64,000 nucleotides of DNA from positions 1,795,001-1,859,000 of the forward strand of contig NZ_CP116967.1 in the NCBI RefSeq assembly GCF_032050975.1, in the 5' to 3' direction. Numbering within the stretch: the stretch's first letter is position 1; every line of letters begins with the position of its first letter. The DNA comes from Candidatus Nitrospira allomarina (GTDB lineage Bacteria; Nitrospirota; Nitrospiria; Nitrospirales; UBA8639). The notes under the pieces are model-generated. The model searched no databases, was not told the origin of the DNA, and saw only the letters and a program-made list of their open reading frames with translations. Made by a program: the position numbers and the translations under genes. Below are positions 27,400 through 35,487 of the stretch, piece by piece.

Positions 27400-27649
27400 T
27401 TAAATATGGCTCATCAAAATCGACAATATCTAAGGAATACAAAAATAACATTCCGTAATAGATGCTTCTAGCGCTTAGCTTGGTCGTCTTTTGGAAACTT
27501 TTTGCAATATCAAAGATACTTATTCGACCATCGGCACTTCCCCGCAGCTGCTTCAGTATCTCATAGCCAATGAAGGGGGCAGATTTCATTAGGTCTTCAT
27601 CTTTTGTAAATAGGTTAGACAAGGTCTGTTTCCTTATTTGGAAATACAT
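27380..27649 (-). CDS. ABC-3C system middle component
   Basis: An 89-residue protein rich in hydrophobic helices (FIGYEILKQLRGSADGRISI, then SARSIYYGMLFLYSLDIVDF), with the size and winged-helix-like pattern of the middle components that link effector and ATPase in ABC-3C systems. It overlaps the upstream gene by 35 bases and the ATPase gene by 20 bases. That tight coupling between an SMEK protein and a DUF2326 ATPase is the main support; the sequence alone is weakly diagnostic. Confidence 0.8.
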   Translation of the reverse strand: MYFQIRKQTLSNLFTKDEDLMKSAPFIGYEILKQLRGSADGRISIFDIAKSFQKTTKLSARSIYYGMLFLYSLDIVDFDEPYLIENVEN

Positions 27650-28574
27650 TGCACTTAATCAAGTGTTTAACAATATAGAATTGGGCCGCCCCAGTGTCTG
27701 CTGCAAATCCCTTTGTCTGTAAAAGCGTGACGAAATATTCTATTATCCGTGCTAATGCATTCTTTGGATTGCCGTCACACTCAGTCAGAACTTTATCGCT
27801 AAATACTCTCAAGTGTTGCGCGACCCGACGAAGTTTCACTTGGCCAATATCGGATTCCTTTTCAATTGCCTCTAAAACGGCACCATAATCTTGATATAAA
27901 GTTAAAAATTCGGTTTTTAAGAATACCGCATGATTTGAAAATCTCTGATTAATTTTTTCGTCCGGAAATGGGTCTGTTAGGTATCCATCGCCTATCGCGG
28001 GATGATCTTCATCACTGATTAATTCTATAAGGCTTAGAATTGTCTGTACATTCTTCGGCAGTTCTTCTGTTGGTTTTTGATACAACTCACTATTTAGAAA
28101 ATCATTAATTTTTTCCAGTTTGGGGGTGCCAAGATTATTAAACATTTTTGCGAGAATACCTATATCCCAAATATCATTTTTAGTATCTAAGTTATAAAAC
28201 TTATTGCCAATGTTTGGAACTTTATGATCTTTTTTCTTGACAATATTAAGGATTACAAGGCGGTCGTACTTTTCGTATAGTTTTTTTTTAATGAACTTAT
28301 CGACAGTGTTCTTGGTTTTATCAAGAGTGGATGTAGAGGTTACTTGGATAGCTATGCGGTTAGCCTGATCTCCGAGATCAATAGCCGTGCTGTTTTGTTC
28401 AATGATGTTGATATTGATCAAGCTGTATCCAAATGCCAGATTCAAAAGATTCCGATAGAAGTTCTCAGAATGAATATTTATGTCAGTAAAGTTCATGCCA
28501 TTGCTAACTGATACCTGCGTAGAAAGCCAACTAAGCGAACTAATTATTGAACTTTGGTAGCCCTGTCGGTTCAT
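27615..28574 (-). CDS. ABC-3C system SMEK-domain protein (putative nuclease effector)
   Basis: A 319-residue protein. The N-terminal ~140 residues match the SMEK pattern: an early helical segment (SSLSWLSTQVSVSNGMNFTD), then AIDLGDQANRIAIQVTSTST followed by a Lys-rich helix. The Asp and the IQVTS strand resemble a restriction-endonuclease-like core. The C-terminal half is a helical domain that probably docks on the middle component. It starts at ATG 28574 and is the first gene of the operon. In this class of system it is the presumed toxic effector; that role is inferred from the family. Confidence 0.85.
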   Translation of the reverse strand: MNRQGYQSSIISSLSWLSTQVSVSNGMNFTDINIHSENFYRNLLNLAFGYSLININIIEQNSTAIDLGDQANRIAIQVTSTSTLDKTKNTVDKFIKKKLYEKYDRLVILNIVKKKDHKVPNIGNKFYNLDTKNDIWDIGILAKMFNNLGTPKLEKINDFLNSELYQKPTEELPKNVQTILSLIELISDEDHPAIGDGYLTDPFPDEKINQRFSNHAVFLKTEFLTLYQDYGAVLEAIEKESDIGQVKLRRVAQHLRVFSDKVLTECDGNPKNALARIIEYFVTLLQTKGFAADTGAAQFYIVKHLIKCNVFPNKETDLV

Positions 28575-29326
28575 AGTTAATTTTTCAGTTGGGTGCTAGG
28601 TTATCTTTATGTAATATCCGCTTTGCGTCGGAAATAGACAATTTCTCATCTTAATATTTCGGTAGTCTATGTCTATAGTGATAAATTTGCACGAGGCAGT
28701 TAAAGTCTCGTGTTTTCCTGACAAACGGTTATCTGACTAAATCAAATTCCGCTGTTCGTTGTAAATAGCTGGCCGGTTGTTGGAAGCGATACCACATTCA
28801 CCACCGGAATAAGCTATCCCCCTTGATAATCCAGGATGAAAAGGCCAAGGAAAAGATATCATCAGGTCCAGCTTGGGGGGCAGGTCTTGTAATGAGACAT
28901 CTGTGACGCCGCCAATTTCAAGCGGCGACTCACTGTCGCCGCATATACGCCCAAAGGATTTCCAATCTGATGAGGGCCTAAACTGGTATGACCAACTGAG
29001 CTGCCCGCGAAGAAATTGGGAGTACGATGAGCCGAATCAATATTTCGGAATTTGTCGGTCACCAGCCATCGGGGTTGTTTCTCCCCACCAGCCGACCACG
29101 GGTTCGGTTGTAACATCTCCAACTAATATCTCGTAGGATGATTTGGTTGAAGAAGGAAGGCTCGATTGTTATGGTATCTTTAAACCATTTAACCTGCGCG
29201 ATCCCTGTACGGATCGGTCAATTGATTGCAGAATAAACAGCACTACCGATGCTCGATCACCCAATGAAGAAGGAAAAGAATAGCGTGCAATCTGAGTCGT
29301 TTCGTGCAATGAGCTTGAGAGGACAA
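28575..29326. other. Intergenic region upstream of the ABC-3C operon, likely scar DNA
   Basis: The first ~200 bases are AT-rich and must contain the promoter of the minus-strand operon. From about 28850 composition returns to background. TTTGTCGGTCACCAGCCATC at 29051-29070 recurs with one change at 45625, which suggests shared mobile-element debris. No gene supported. Confidence 0.4.
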
Positions 29327-29686
29327 ATGAAATGTCTTTTATCGCTTGCCGCGTTCATACTCCTTGCCGGATGTGCCACCCTCAATGAGGAAGGCTACGG
29401 CTTTATTTTTCTTTCCAGTGATTTCGGCAATCCGTGTACACAGAATCAAGGAGATATCCCACGGGTTTACGATAACGGGTCTACTAACCCGGTCGATGTT
29501 AGCGTGCAAGTCATTAATACCGCCAACGTCAACCTCTTCATCAATGGTACCGGCTTTGTTATTCCACCCACCGGGCCCCAAGACCGACCGCGTGCCATGC
29601 GCCGTACCCTTCAGCCGGGCGAATCATTTGGTATCAAGGCTCAAGGACCTGATTGCGGGTGGATTGCAATAGTACATCCGCATTAA
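29327..29686 (+). CDS. Small predicted lipoprotein
   Basis: A 119-residue lipoprotein: MKCLLSLAAFILLAGC ends in a clean lipobox. The mature part (ATLNEEGYGFIFLSSDFGNP) holds two more cysteines, CTQN and PDCGW, and a short beta-rich core (VDVSVQVINTANVNLFING). ATG 29327 behind GAGAGGA is chosen; in-frame ATGs at 29249, 29264 and 29309 lack ribosome sites and would bury the signal. It stands alone. Family not recognised. Confidence 0.65.
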   Translation: MKCLLSLAAFILLAGCATLNEEGYGFIFLSSDFGNPCTQNQGDIPRVYDNGSTNPVDVSVQVINTANVNLFINGTGFVIPPTGPQDRPRAMRRTLQPGESFGIKAQGPDCGWIAIVHPH

Positions 29687-30147
29687 CCGTAATAGAGAAA
29701 TTGTTAACCCAGCAGCTTGCGATGGAAGGTGACGTATTCACAGAGTTGGTAGCTCTTCCTGTAAGCGCTGAAATGCCTGAGACCGCGAAAAACGAGAATT
29801 ACCTTTTGGAACAAATGTAGCTGCGCGATTGGGTATCCATCAAACCAGTCCCTCAACCCCCCAGAACCTTGACAGAACCGTGCCGCGTGTGAGGCTACCG
29901 TATATCCGGGAAAGCTCCGGAGTGGCGGGTGATGCTCGCCAGATTCTTTTTATCCCCTCGAAAAGAAGACTGTAAAGCATGACAACAGTCCAGGAAAAAT
30001 AGGATCATTCAGAATGTATGATTCTGGCCTTACAGCTTGACCATGTGTGTCGGGAATTCATCTTGGGTTTACTAATTAGAACGCGCGCTGATGAAAACGC
30101 ATCGCACTGGTGGCTCCAACTCTTATGTCTACGTGATGTTCTGTGTT
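29687..30147. other. Intergenic region leading into repeat copy A
   Basis: No gene supported. Two sub-segments recur near the other repeats: about 55 bases at 30022-30078 match 35018-35073 (both end CTTGGGTTTACT), and about 55 bases at 30088-30147 match 32222-32280 and 35429-35487 (ATGAGAACGCATGGCAC type). Confidence 0.5.
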
Positions 30148-30362
30148 GCCGGGTTTCGCCCCGGCAGCGAGGTTTTGCCTGATGCGTCTCGGAGAGCGCG
30201 ACCTTTGTTGTGGAGGCAAAAGTAGCCAAAACCATTGACGCCCCGTCTGGCCTCATCAGAGGGGACGGACGCCAACCTGGGGAGGGCGGACCAACTCGCC
30301 GGGCTCAAACAAGGTCCGCCAGGGGATGAGAGCGTCCCTCCCTTGGCCAGCCGGCAGGCGTC
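30148..30362. repeat. Palindromic repeat family 1, copy A
   Basis: Begins GCCGGGTTTCGCCCCGGC and ends GGCAGGCGTC. The outer arms GACGCCCCGTCTGGC and GCCAGCCGGCAGGCGTC and the inner arms GGCGGACC and GGTCCGCC are inverted. It carries the longer variant of the left part (GAGGTTTTGCCTGATGCGTC), shared with copy C. It lies upstream of the sugar-binding-protein gene. Confidence 0.85.
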
Positions 30363-30440
30363 ACCGCAACGGCGAGGAAGGCACACAGATAACGATGGCT
30401 TTGGAAATTCATTGGAATCACTATAGGGAAAACGAGTTGT

Positions 30441-30479
30441 GATGAGAGCGTCCGACCCAAGGACCGGACGGCAGGCGTC
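30441..30479. repeat. Palindromic repeat family 1, right-hand half copy (A')
   Basis: GATGAGAGCGTCCGACCCAA and the following bases to GGCAGGCGTC repeat only the right arm of the family. The half copy carries the CGTCCGACCC variant of copies B and C, not the CGTCCCTCCC of copy A 80 bases away. This points to recombination between copies. Confidence 0.75.
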
Positions 30480-30541
30480 GGACTATGGGAGACGAACCTT
30501 TCAGGAATGCACATGAAAGAGCGAGGACGCCCATATTCTGT

Positions 30542-31852
30542 ATGAGCCCAAAAATATCGTGTAAAAAAACAGCGGGTATGTTTGTAGTTGCCTTCATTGT
30601 GCTGGCTGCCATGTTGGCCGCATGCACAAGTGGGAGCGGGCAGGATGACATTCTGGAAATTAAGTTCTGGGCGATGGGCCGCGAAGGGGAGATTGTTCCT
30701 GAGGTGCTCAAGGAGTTTGAACGTGAGAATCCTGGGGTTCGCGTCATTGTCCAGCAGATTCCCTGGACCTCGGCCCATGAAAAACTGTTGACGGCCTTTG
30801 CCGGAGATGCCCTGCCTGATGTCGCCCAGATGGGTAATACCTGGATCGCGGAATTTGCGGCGCTTGATGCCGTTGCCAGGCTGGATGAGATGGCAGAGGC
30901 CTCTTCCGTGATTGAGGAGCAGGATTATTTCCCGGGGATCTGGGCGACGAACGTCGTTGGCGATACCTTGTACGGGGTGCCCTGGTATGTGGATACGCGG
31001 TTGCTCTTTTACCGGCAGGATATTCTGAAGGCTTCCGGAATTGTTCGCCCTCCACGTGACTGGACTGAATGGATGCAGGCGGCCACGGCGGTGAAGCAAC
31101 ATGTTGGAAAAGACAACTTTGCCTTTTACGTGCCGCTGAATGAATATGAAATGCAGGTGTCCCTTGCTCTTCAACAAGGGGTGCCGTTGCTGCGGGACGG
31201 TGACCGGTATGGCAATTTTTCCAGCCCTGAGCTGGTGGTGGCCCTTGATTTTTACCTCGACTTTTTTCGCAAAGGGCTGGCACCGCCTTCCAGTGAAACC
31301 GACATTGCCAATGTGTGGGATGAGTTTGCACGGGGCCACTTTACCTTCTATATGACCGGGCCGTGGAATATCGGCGAATTCCGCCGCCGGTTGCCTGCCG
31401 ATCTGCAGGATGACTGGATGACGTCCATCCTGCCCGGGCCTTCGGGTCCGGGTGCCTCGACAGCAGGCGGTTCCAGCCTGGTGGTGTTTAAACATTCCGC
31501 GCATAAAGATGCGGCATTTCGGCTGGTGGAATTCCTGTCCCGTCCAGAAATTCAGCAACAGTTTTATGAGATCAGTGGGAATCTGCCGCCGCGTCGGTCA
31601 AGCTGGCGGGGAGACCGGCTTGAATCGGATCGGTATCTCGTGGCCTTTAGGGAGCAGCTTGAGCGCGCGCTACCGGCACCGAAAATTCCCGAATGGGAAC
31701 GCATCGTGCAGGAATTGCGCATGGTGACGGAGCGTGCGGTGCATGAGAAATGGACGGCTGAAGAAGTGGCGCGTGAACTGGATAGCCGGATCGATCGCAT
31801 TCTGGAGAAACGTCGGTGGATGCTGGCGCGGGATGGGGGAGACGGGGCGTGA
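30542..31852 (+). CDS. Sugar ABC transporter substrate-binding lipoprotein
   Basis: A family 1 extracellular solute-binding protein (MalE/UgpB-like), 436 residues, that captures a sugar outside the inner membrane. The lipobox is AAMLAAC after MSPKISCKKTAGMFVVAFIV. Family signatures are WAMGREGE, DALPDVAQMGNTWIAEFA, YGVPWYVDTRLLFYR, FYMTGPWNI and GGSSLVVFKHS. ATG 30542 is preferred; ATG 30485 would place an extra charged stretch before the signal. The start codon sits inside sequence shared with the second permease's start region. Its stop originally overlapped the first permease start as GTGA; an insertion now separates them by 2.3 kb. Confidence 0.88.
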   Translation: MSPKISCKKTAGMFVVAFIVLAAMLAACTSGSGQDDILEIKFWAMGREGEIVPEVLKEFERENPGVRVIVQQIPWTSAHEKLLTAFAGDALPDVAQMGNTWIAEFAALDAVARLDEMAEASSVIEEQDYFPGIWATNVVGDTLYGVPWYVDTRLLFYRQDILKASGIVRPPRDWTEWMQAATAVKQHVGKDNFAFYVPLNEYEMQVSLALQQGVPLLRDGDRYGNFSSPELVVALDFYLDFFRKGLAPPSSETDIANVWDEFARGHFTFYMTGPWNIGEFRRRLPADLQDDWMTSILPGPSGPGASTAGGSSLVVFKHSAHKDAAFRLVEFLSRPEIQQQFYEISGNLPPRRSSWRGDRLESDRYLVAFREQLERALPAPKIPEWERIVQELRMVTERAVHEKWTAEEVARELDSRIDRILEKRRWMLARDGGDGA

Positions 31853-31864
31853 AATCGTCTGTGG
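31820..31864 (+). repeat. Direct repeat, left copy, at the break in the sugar operon
   Basis: Forty-five bases from ATGCTGGCGCGGGATGGGGG to GTCTGTGG match 34084-34128 at 43 positions. This copy encodes the last residues of the binding protein, its stop, and a broken copy of the first permease codons. Confidence 0.9.
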
Positions 31865-31959
31865 TAAACCCTCTTGCTTTTTTTCATCGAAAAAGCGCTG
31901 TCCGGTGATTGCATGGCACTGATTTCCTCAGCTCTCGTATTCACGCGTTTTTCTGTGTT

Positions 31960-32147
31960 GCCGGGTTTCGCCCCGGCGGTCGAGCCACTTTTGTTTCGGC
32001 AAAAGTGGCCAAAACCATTGACGCCCCGTCCGGTTTCATTAAGATGGGTCGGACGCAAGTCTGAGGAGGGCGGACCAACTCGCTCTGCTCAAACAAGGCC
32101 CGCCAGGGGATGAGGGCGTCCGACCCACGGACCGGACGGCAGGCGTC
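31960..32147. repeat. Palindromic repeat family 1, copy B
   Basis: Contains hairpin CCACTTTTG/CAAAAGTGG (31985-32008), outer arms CCGTCCGGT (32026-32034) and ACCGGACGG (32131-32139), which pair perfectly, and middle arms GGGTCGGACGC (32046-32056) and GCGTCCGACCC (32116-32126), which also pair perfectly. The variants differ from copy E in a compensated way. Confidence 0.9.
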
Positions 32148-32280
32148 AGTCAATGGCAACAGGCACATAGACACAGAAGACTTTGGAAATTCATTGGAAT
32201 CACTATAGGAAAATCGTGTTGTGATGAGAACGCATGGCACTGGTGGCTGCTATTCTCGTGTTGACGTGAATCTCTGTGGT

Positions 32281-32553
32281 GCCGGGTTTCGGTCCGGCGG
32301 CGAGGTATTGCCTGAGGCGTCTCTGAGAGCGCGATTATCGTTTGGTTCGACTCGAAAAGCGAATCCGTTGTGTGGAGACAAAGGATCAAACAACGGTCGC
32401 ACTCTACGAGAAGCACCATACAAATCGACGCCCAGTCCGGTCTCTTCAGATGGGACGGACGCGGGCCTGAGGAGGGCGGCCTAACTCGCAGGGCTCAAAC
32501 AAAGTCCGCCCGTTCACAAGAGCGTCCGACCCAAGGACCGGACGGCAGGCGTC
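32281..32553. repeat. Palindromic repeat family 1, copy C (long variant)
   Basis: Same start (GCCGGGTTTCGGTCCGGC) and end (GGCAGGCGTC) as the other copies, but with about 85 extra bases in the left part in place of the small hairpin. The outer arms are AGTCCGGT and ACCGGAC. It lies between copy B and the DUF433 gene. Confidence 0.82.
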
Positions 32554-32685
32554 AGTCAACCGCGTGGAGGCATACAGACAAAAAAGACTTTGGAAATTAA
32601 TCGGAATCACTCTAAATGCATCCCTGAGCTTTTGATTGTCCAGGACCGACTGTTGGTTTACAATGACGGAAAGAAAAAATAACTT

Positions 32686-32919
32686 ATGAAATTTTCGCGA
32701 ATCACCGTCAATTCTCGGCGAATGGATGGCGTGCCATGTATTCGGGGCCTCCGGATTCCCGTCGCCACTATTGTGGCGATGATGGCAGACGGCATGATTT
32801 CGGAAGAGATCTTGGAGGTCTATCCTGATGATCTCTGCTCGGAGGATGTCCGCGAAGCTTTGAAATATGGGGCTGAGGCGGTCCGCGAGCGAGAATTGCC
32901 GCTCACTGCTCAAACGTGA
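32686..32919 (+). CDS. DUF433 antitoxin-like protein
   Basis: A 77-residue DUF433 protein: RMDGVPCIRGLRIPVATIV and MISEEILEVYPDDLCSEDVR are family signatures. DUF433 proteins normally pair as antitoxins with PIN-like DUF5615 toxins. Here the stop overlaps a GTG that opens such a toxin, but the toxin breaks off after 16 codons. It lies inside the insert that splits the sugar operon. Confidence 0.88.
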   Translation: MKFSRITVNSRRMDGVPCIRGLRIPVATIVAMMADGMISEEILEVYPDDLCSEDVREALKYGAEAVRERELPLTAQT

Positions 32920-32966
32920 GGTTTCTTGTTGATCACGCGCTATCTCCGCTCCTGGCCATATTCTAG
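32916..32966 (+). pseudogene. Truncated DUF5615 (PIN-like) toxin start
   Basis: GTG at 32916 overlaps the DUF433 stop (GTGA) and opens VRFLVDHALSPLLAIF followed by TAG. RFLVDHALSPLLA is the typical N-terminus of DUF5615 toxins with the first acidic residue. The remaining ~90 codons are missing, so the toxin is dead and the antitoxin orphaned. Confidence 0.72.
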
Positions 32967-33113
32967 AGCTAGAGCCTAACCTCCATTTCGAAAGGGCAGC
33001 TCCGGCCACGCCAACAGTTAGCTTCGGTAATACGGAAGCATGAAGGAAAATGAACACAGATGGAGTAACCCAGTCTGCGGAGGCTGATAAGCATAGGAGA
33101 GAGAGTTACACCC

Positions 33114-33386
33114 ATGCCCACTATTTCCATGTTTTACGGCATCCTTATCCGAATGTTTTTCTATGATACGGAAAGACACCACGTGCCTCACATTCATGCT
33201 GAATATCAGGGCCAGGTTGCTGTATATTCAATTCCTGATGGTACGGTTTTAGCTGGCGAGCTTCCTCCTAAAAAACACAAGTTAGTCGTGGCATGGATTG
33301 AAATACACCATGAAGATTTACTAGCCGATTGGGAACTGGCGGTGGTAGGCAAGAAACCCTTTCCTATTCGAGGGCTTGATCAGTGA
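33114..33386 (+). CDS. DUF4160 domain protein
   Basis: A 90-residue DUF4160 protein. The pattern MPTISMFYGILIRMFFYD followed by HHVPHIHAEYQG with clustered histidines, then LPPKKHKLVVAWIEIHHEDL, is characteristic. It overlaps the DUF2442 gene by 4 bases (GTGA). DUF4160-DUF2442 pairs are common, often in mobile regions, and are suspected toxin-antitoxin-like modules, but the activity is not established. Confidence 0.85.
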   Translation: MPTISMFYGILIRMFFYDTERHHVPHIHAEYQGQVAVYSIPDGTVLAGELPPKKHKLVVAWIEIHHEDLLADWELAVVGKKPFPIRGLDQ

Positions 33387-33628
33387 AAATTACAAAAGTT
33401 ATTCCAAAAGACGATCACCTCCTATACATCAAGGCTGATGATGGGCAAGCCGGTCTCTTGGACATCACCCCCTATCTGGAATCAGAGGCATTCGCTCCGT
33501 TAAAAGATCGAAACACATTTGAGCAAATTCACAACGGGGGCTATTATGTTGAGTGGGACTGTGGAGCCGACCTTTCTGCCGATACGATTCAGGCGCGATG
33601 GAAACCTCTCACAAGCGAAGACACGTAA
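33383..33628 (+). CDS. DUF2442 domain protein
   Basis: An 81-residue DUF2442 protein: MKITKVIPKDDHLLYIKADD, LLDITPYLESEAFAPLKD and YVEWDCGADLSADTI match the family. It starts with GTG 33383 inside the DUF4160 stop, so translation is coupled. It is the second gene of the pair in the operon-splitting insert. Confidence 0.85.
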   Translation: MKITKVIPKDDHLLYIKADDGQAGLLDITPYLESEAFAPLKDRNTFEQIHNGGYYVEWDCGADLSADTIQARWKPLTSEDT

Positions 33629-34083
33629 TATCTAAGGGCCGCCACCTGGCCCACCTCAGACGCTTGGCTCCTACGGAAGAAATCTTCTTTGATCGAGTTT
33701 CCGTGGACATCAACTTTAGAACATTGCTCACCTCGTTACGAAAAAATACTTTAAGGAGTGGTCGTGGTTTTTTAGGAGACTCGCATCCGTGTGCGCCAAT
33801 TACCCATTGATCTTGCGTTAGAATCGACCGAAACCTGAGATTCATTCATCCCCCGATTGTTCTTGAGATTTCCGGACATCATCCCCCATTCAATTCTATT
33901 GGTACATAGTTGAACCCTCTCTCTCCAGAGCGAAGGCTGTGAGTGATTTAGTAGAGAATAAGCAGGTGGAGTGCCCCGGCGAAAATGGAAAAGTCTAGAA
34001 ACAACAATTCCAGCAGGATGGTGGAAGGCGCTCGATATTTCAAGCGGTTCGAAAGTGTTTGCTGGAGGGTGCCTGTTGTCCAA
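33629..34083. other. Right end of the operon-splitting insert, no gene supported
   Basis: No gene or repeat copy is recognised. The bases directly before the direct repeat (around 34040-34083) show weak similarity to the end of the binding-protein gene (CTGGAG followed by ATGCTGG), possibly a more diverged part of the same duplication. Confidence 0.4.
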
Positions 34084-34128
34084 ATGCTGGCGCGGGATGG
34101 GGAAGACGGGTCGTGAAATCGTCTGTGG
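34084..34128 (+). repeat. Direct repeat, right copy, at the break in the sugar operon
   Basis: Matches 31820-31864 at 43 of 45 bases. This copy includes the true GTG start of the first permease (34113) and its first codons. It also keeps the decayed end of the binding-protein frame upstream. Confidence 0.9.
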
Positions 34129-34994
34129 CAGGCTGGCTGTTTGCCGGGCCGGCGCTGGCGATTATTGCTGTTTTTTTCTTTCTGCCGGTGCTGGCGGCGT
34201 TGGCTCTCAGTCTGACGGACTTTGATATCTATGCTCTGGCCGACCTGTCCAACCTGCGATTTGTGGGTTTCCAAAACTATATTGAGCTGTTGCAACGGCC
34301 GCTGTTCTGGCAGGCCCTGGGTAACACGCTGTATTTCGTGCTGGTCGGTGCGCCCCTCTCGGTGTTTGTGTCACTGGCAGGGGCACTGTTGCTGAATGGA
34401 CAGATGGTGCGGTTCAAGGGATTTTTCAGGACCGCCTTGTTTGCGCCGGTCGTGACGACGATTGTGGCCGTGGCGGTGATCTGGCGATATCTCCTGCATA
34501 CCCGTTATGGCTTGATCAATTATTCCCTCGATTGGTTGGGCCTCTCCGTTGTGGACTGGCTGGGTGATCCGCATTATTCCATGCCGTCCATCATTCTTTT
34601 CGCGGTCTGGAAAAACTTTGGCTACAATATGATCATTCTTCTGGCGGGCCTCCAGGCGATACCCGGCGATTTGTATGAGGCTGCACGGATTGACGGGGCC
34701 AATGCCCTTCAGCGTTTTTTCCATGTCACATTGCCTTCCCTCGTTCCTTCACTGTTTCTCGTCGGGGTGCTGACCATGGCCGGATACTTCCAATTGTTTG
34801 CCGAACCCTATGTGATGACACAGGGCGGACCCGTTCAGAGTACGCTCAGCATTATTTATCTGATGTATGAAGAAGGTTTTAAATGGTGGAGCCTGGGGTC
34901 GGCATCCGCCGTGGCCTTTATTCTTTTTGTTTTTATGATTGTGGCGGCAATTGGGCAACTTTTGGTGATGCGGCGGTATGGGAGTGGAGTGTGA
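34113..34994 (+). CDS. Sugar ABC transporter permease (MalF/UgpA-like)
   Basis: A 293-residue inner-membrane permease with about six TM helices (WLFAGPALAIIAVFFFLPVLA first). The EAA loop that touches the ATPase is YEAARIDGANALQRFFHVTLP. GTG 34113 is chosen because the duplicated junction shows that the ancestral start overlapped the binding-protein stop (GTGA); the upstream in-frame ATG at 34059 lies in insert DNA. It partners with the permease at 35.7 kb, the binding protein at 30.5 kb and the ATPase at 41.2 kb. Confidence 0.9.
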   Translation: MKSSVAGWLFAGPALAIIAVFFFLPVLAALALSLTDFDIYALADLSNLRFVGFQNYIELLQRPLFWQALGNTLYFVLVGAPLSVFVSLAGALLLNGQMVRFKGFFRTALFAPVVTTIVAVAVIWRYLLHTRYGLINYSLDWLGLSVVDWLGDPHYSMPSIILFAVWKNFGYNMIILLAGLQAIPGDLYEAARIDGANALQRFFHVTLPSLVPSLFLVGVLTMAGYFQLFAEPYVMTQGGPVQSTLSIIYLMYEEGFKWWSLGSASAVAFILFVFMIVAAIGQLLVMRRYGSGV

Positions 34995-35165
34995 GCTGAT
35001 GTTCATACGAAGTGAATGGTTCTGGTCTTAGAGGTTTACTGATGTGTATCGGGAATCAATCTTGGGTTTACTCTGGGCATTTCCATTACCGACCTATTGG
35101 TTCGGAGCAATGGCATCAAAATTTCACGTATGCACAACCTGGAATTTTTAGAGTTCATGATAATT

Positions 35166-35352
35166 GCCGGGTCTCGGCCCGGCAGCCGAGCCACTTTTGA
35201 TTCGGCAAAAGTGGCCAAAACCATTGACGCCCCGTCTGGCTTCAGCAGAGGGGAGGGACGCAAACTTGGGGAGGGCGGACCAACTCGCCTGGCTCAAACA
35301 AGGTCCGCCTGGGGATGAGAGCGTTCCTCCCTTGGGCCAGCCGGCAGGCGTC
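35166..35352. repeat. Palindromic repeat family 1, copy D
   Basis: GCCGGGTCTCGGCCCGGC start, hairpin CCACTTTTG/CAAAAGTGG (35191-35214), outer arms CCGTCTGGC and GCCAGCCGG, middle arms GGGAGGGACGC and GCGTTCCTCCC, inner GGCGGACC and GGTCCGCC. It lies between the two permease genes. Confidence 0.9.
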
Positions 35353-35487
35353 CCGCAGCGGCGAGGAAGGCATACAGATAACGATGGCTTTGGATATTCA
35401 TTGGAAGCACTATAGGAAAATCGTGTTGTGATGAGAACGCATGGCACCGGTGGCTGCTACTCTCGTGTTGACGTGAAGTTCTGTGAT

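Noticed and set aside
30305-31558. 417-codon minus-strand frame opposite the sugar-binding-protein gene
   Set aside because: It is the mirror of a well-supported coding frame, with no ribosome site or domain.
31564-32240. Minus-strand frames through repeat copies B and C (with similar ones at 35.1-35.9 kb)
   Set aside because: They translate the palindromic repeat; such frames recur with each copy and have no independent start signals.
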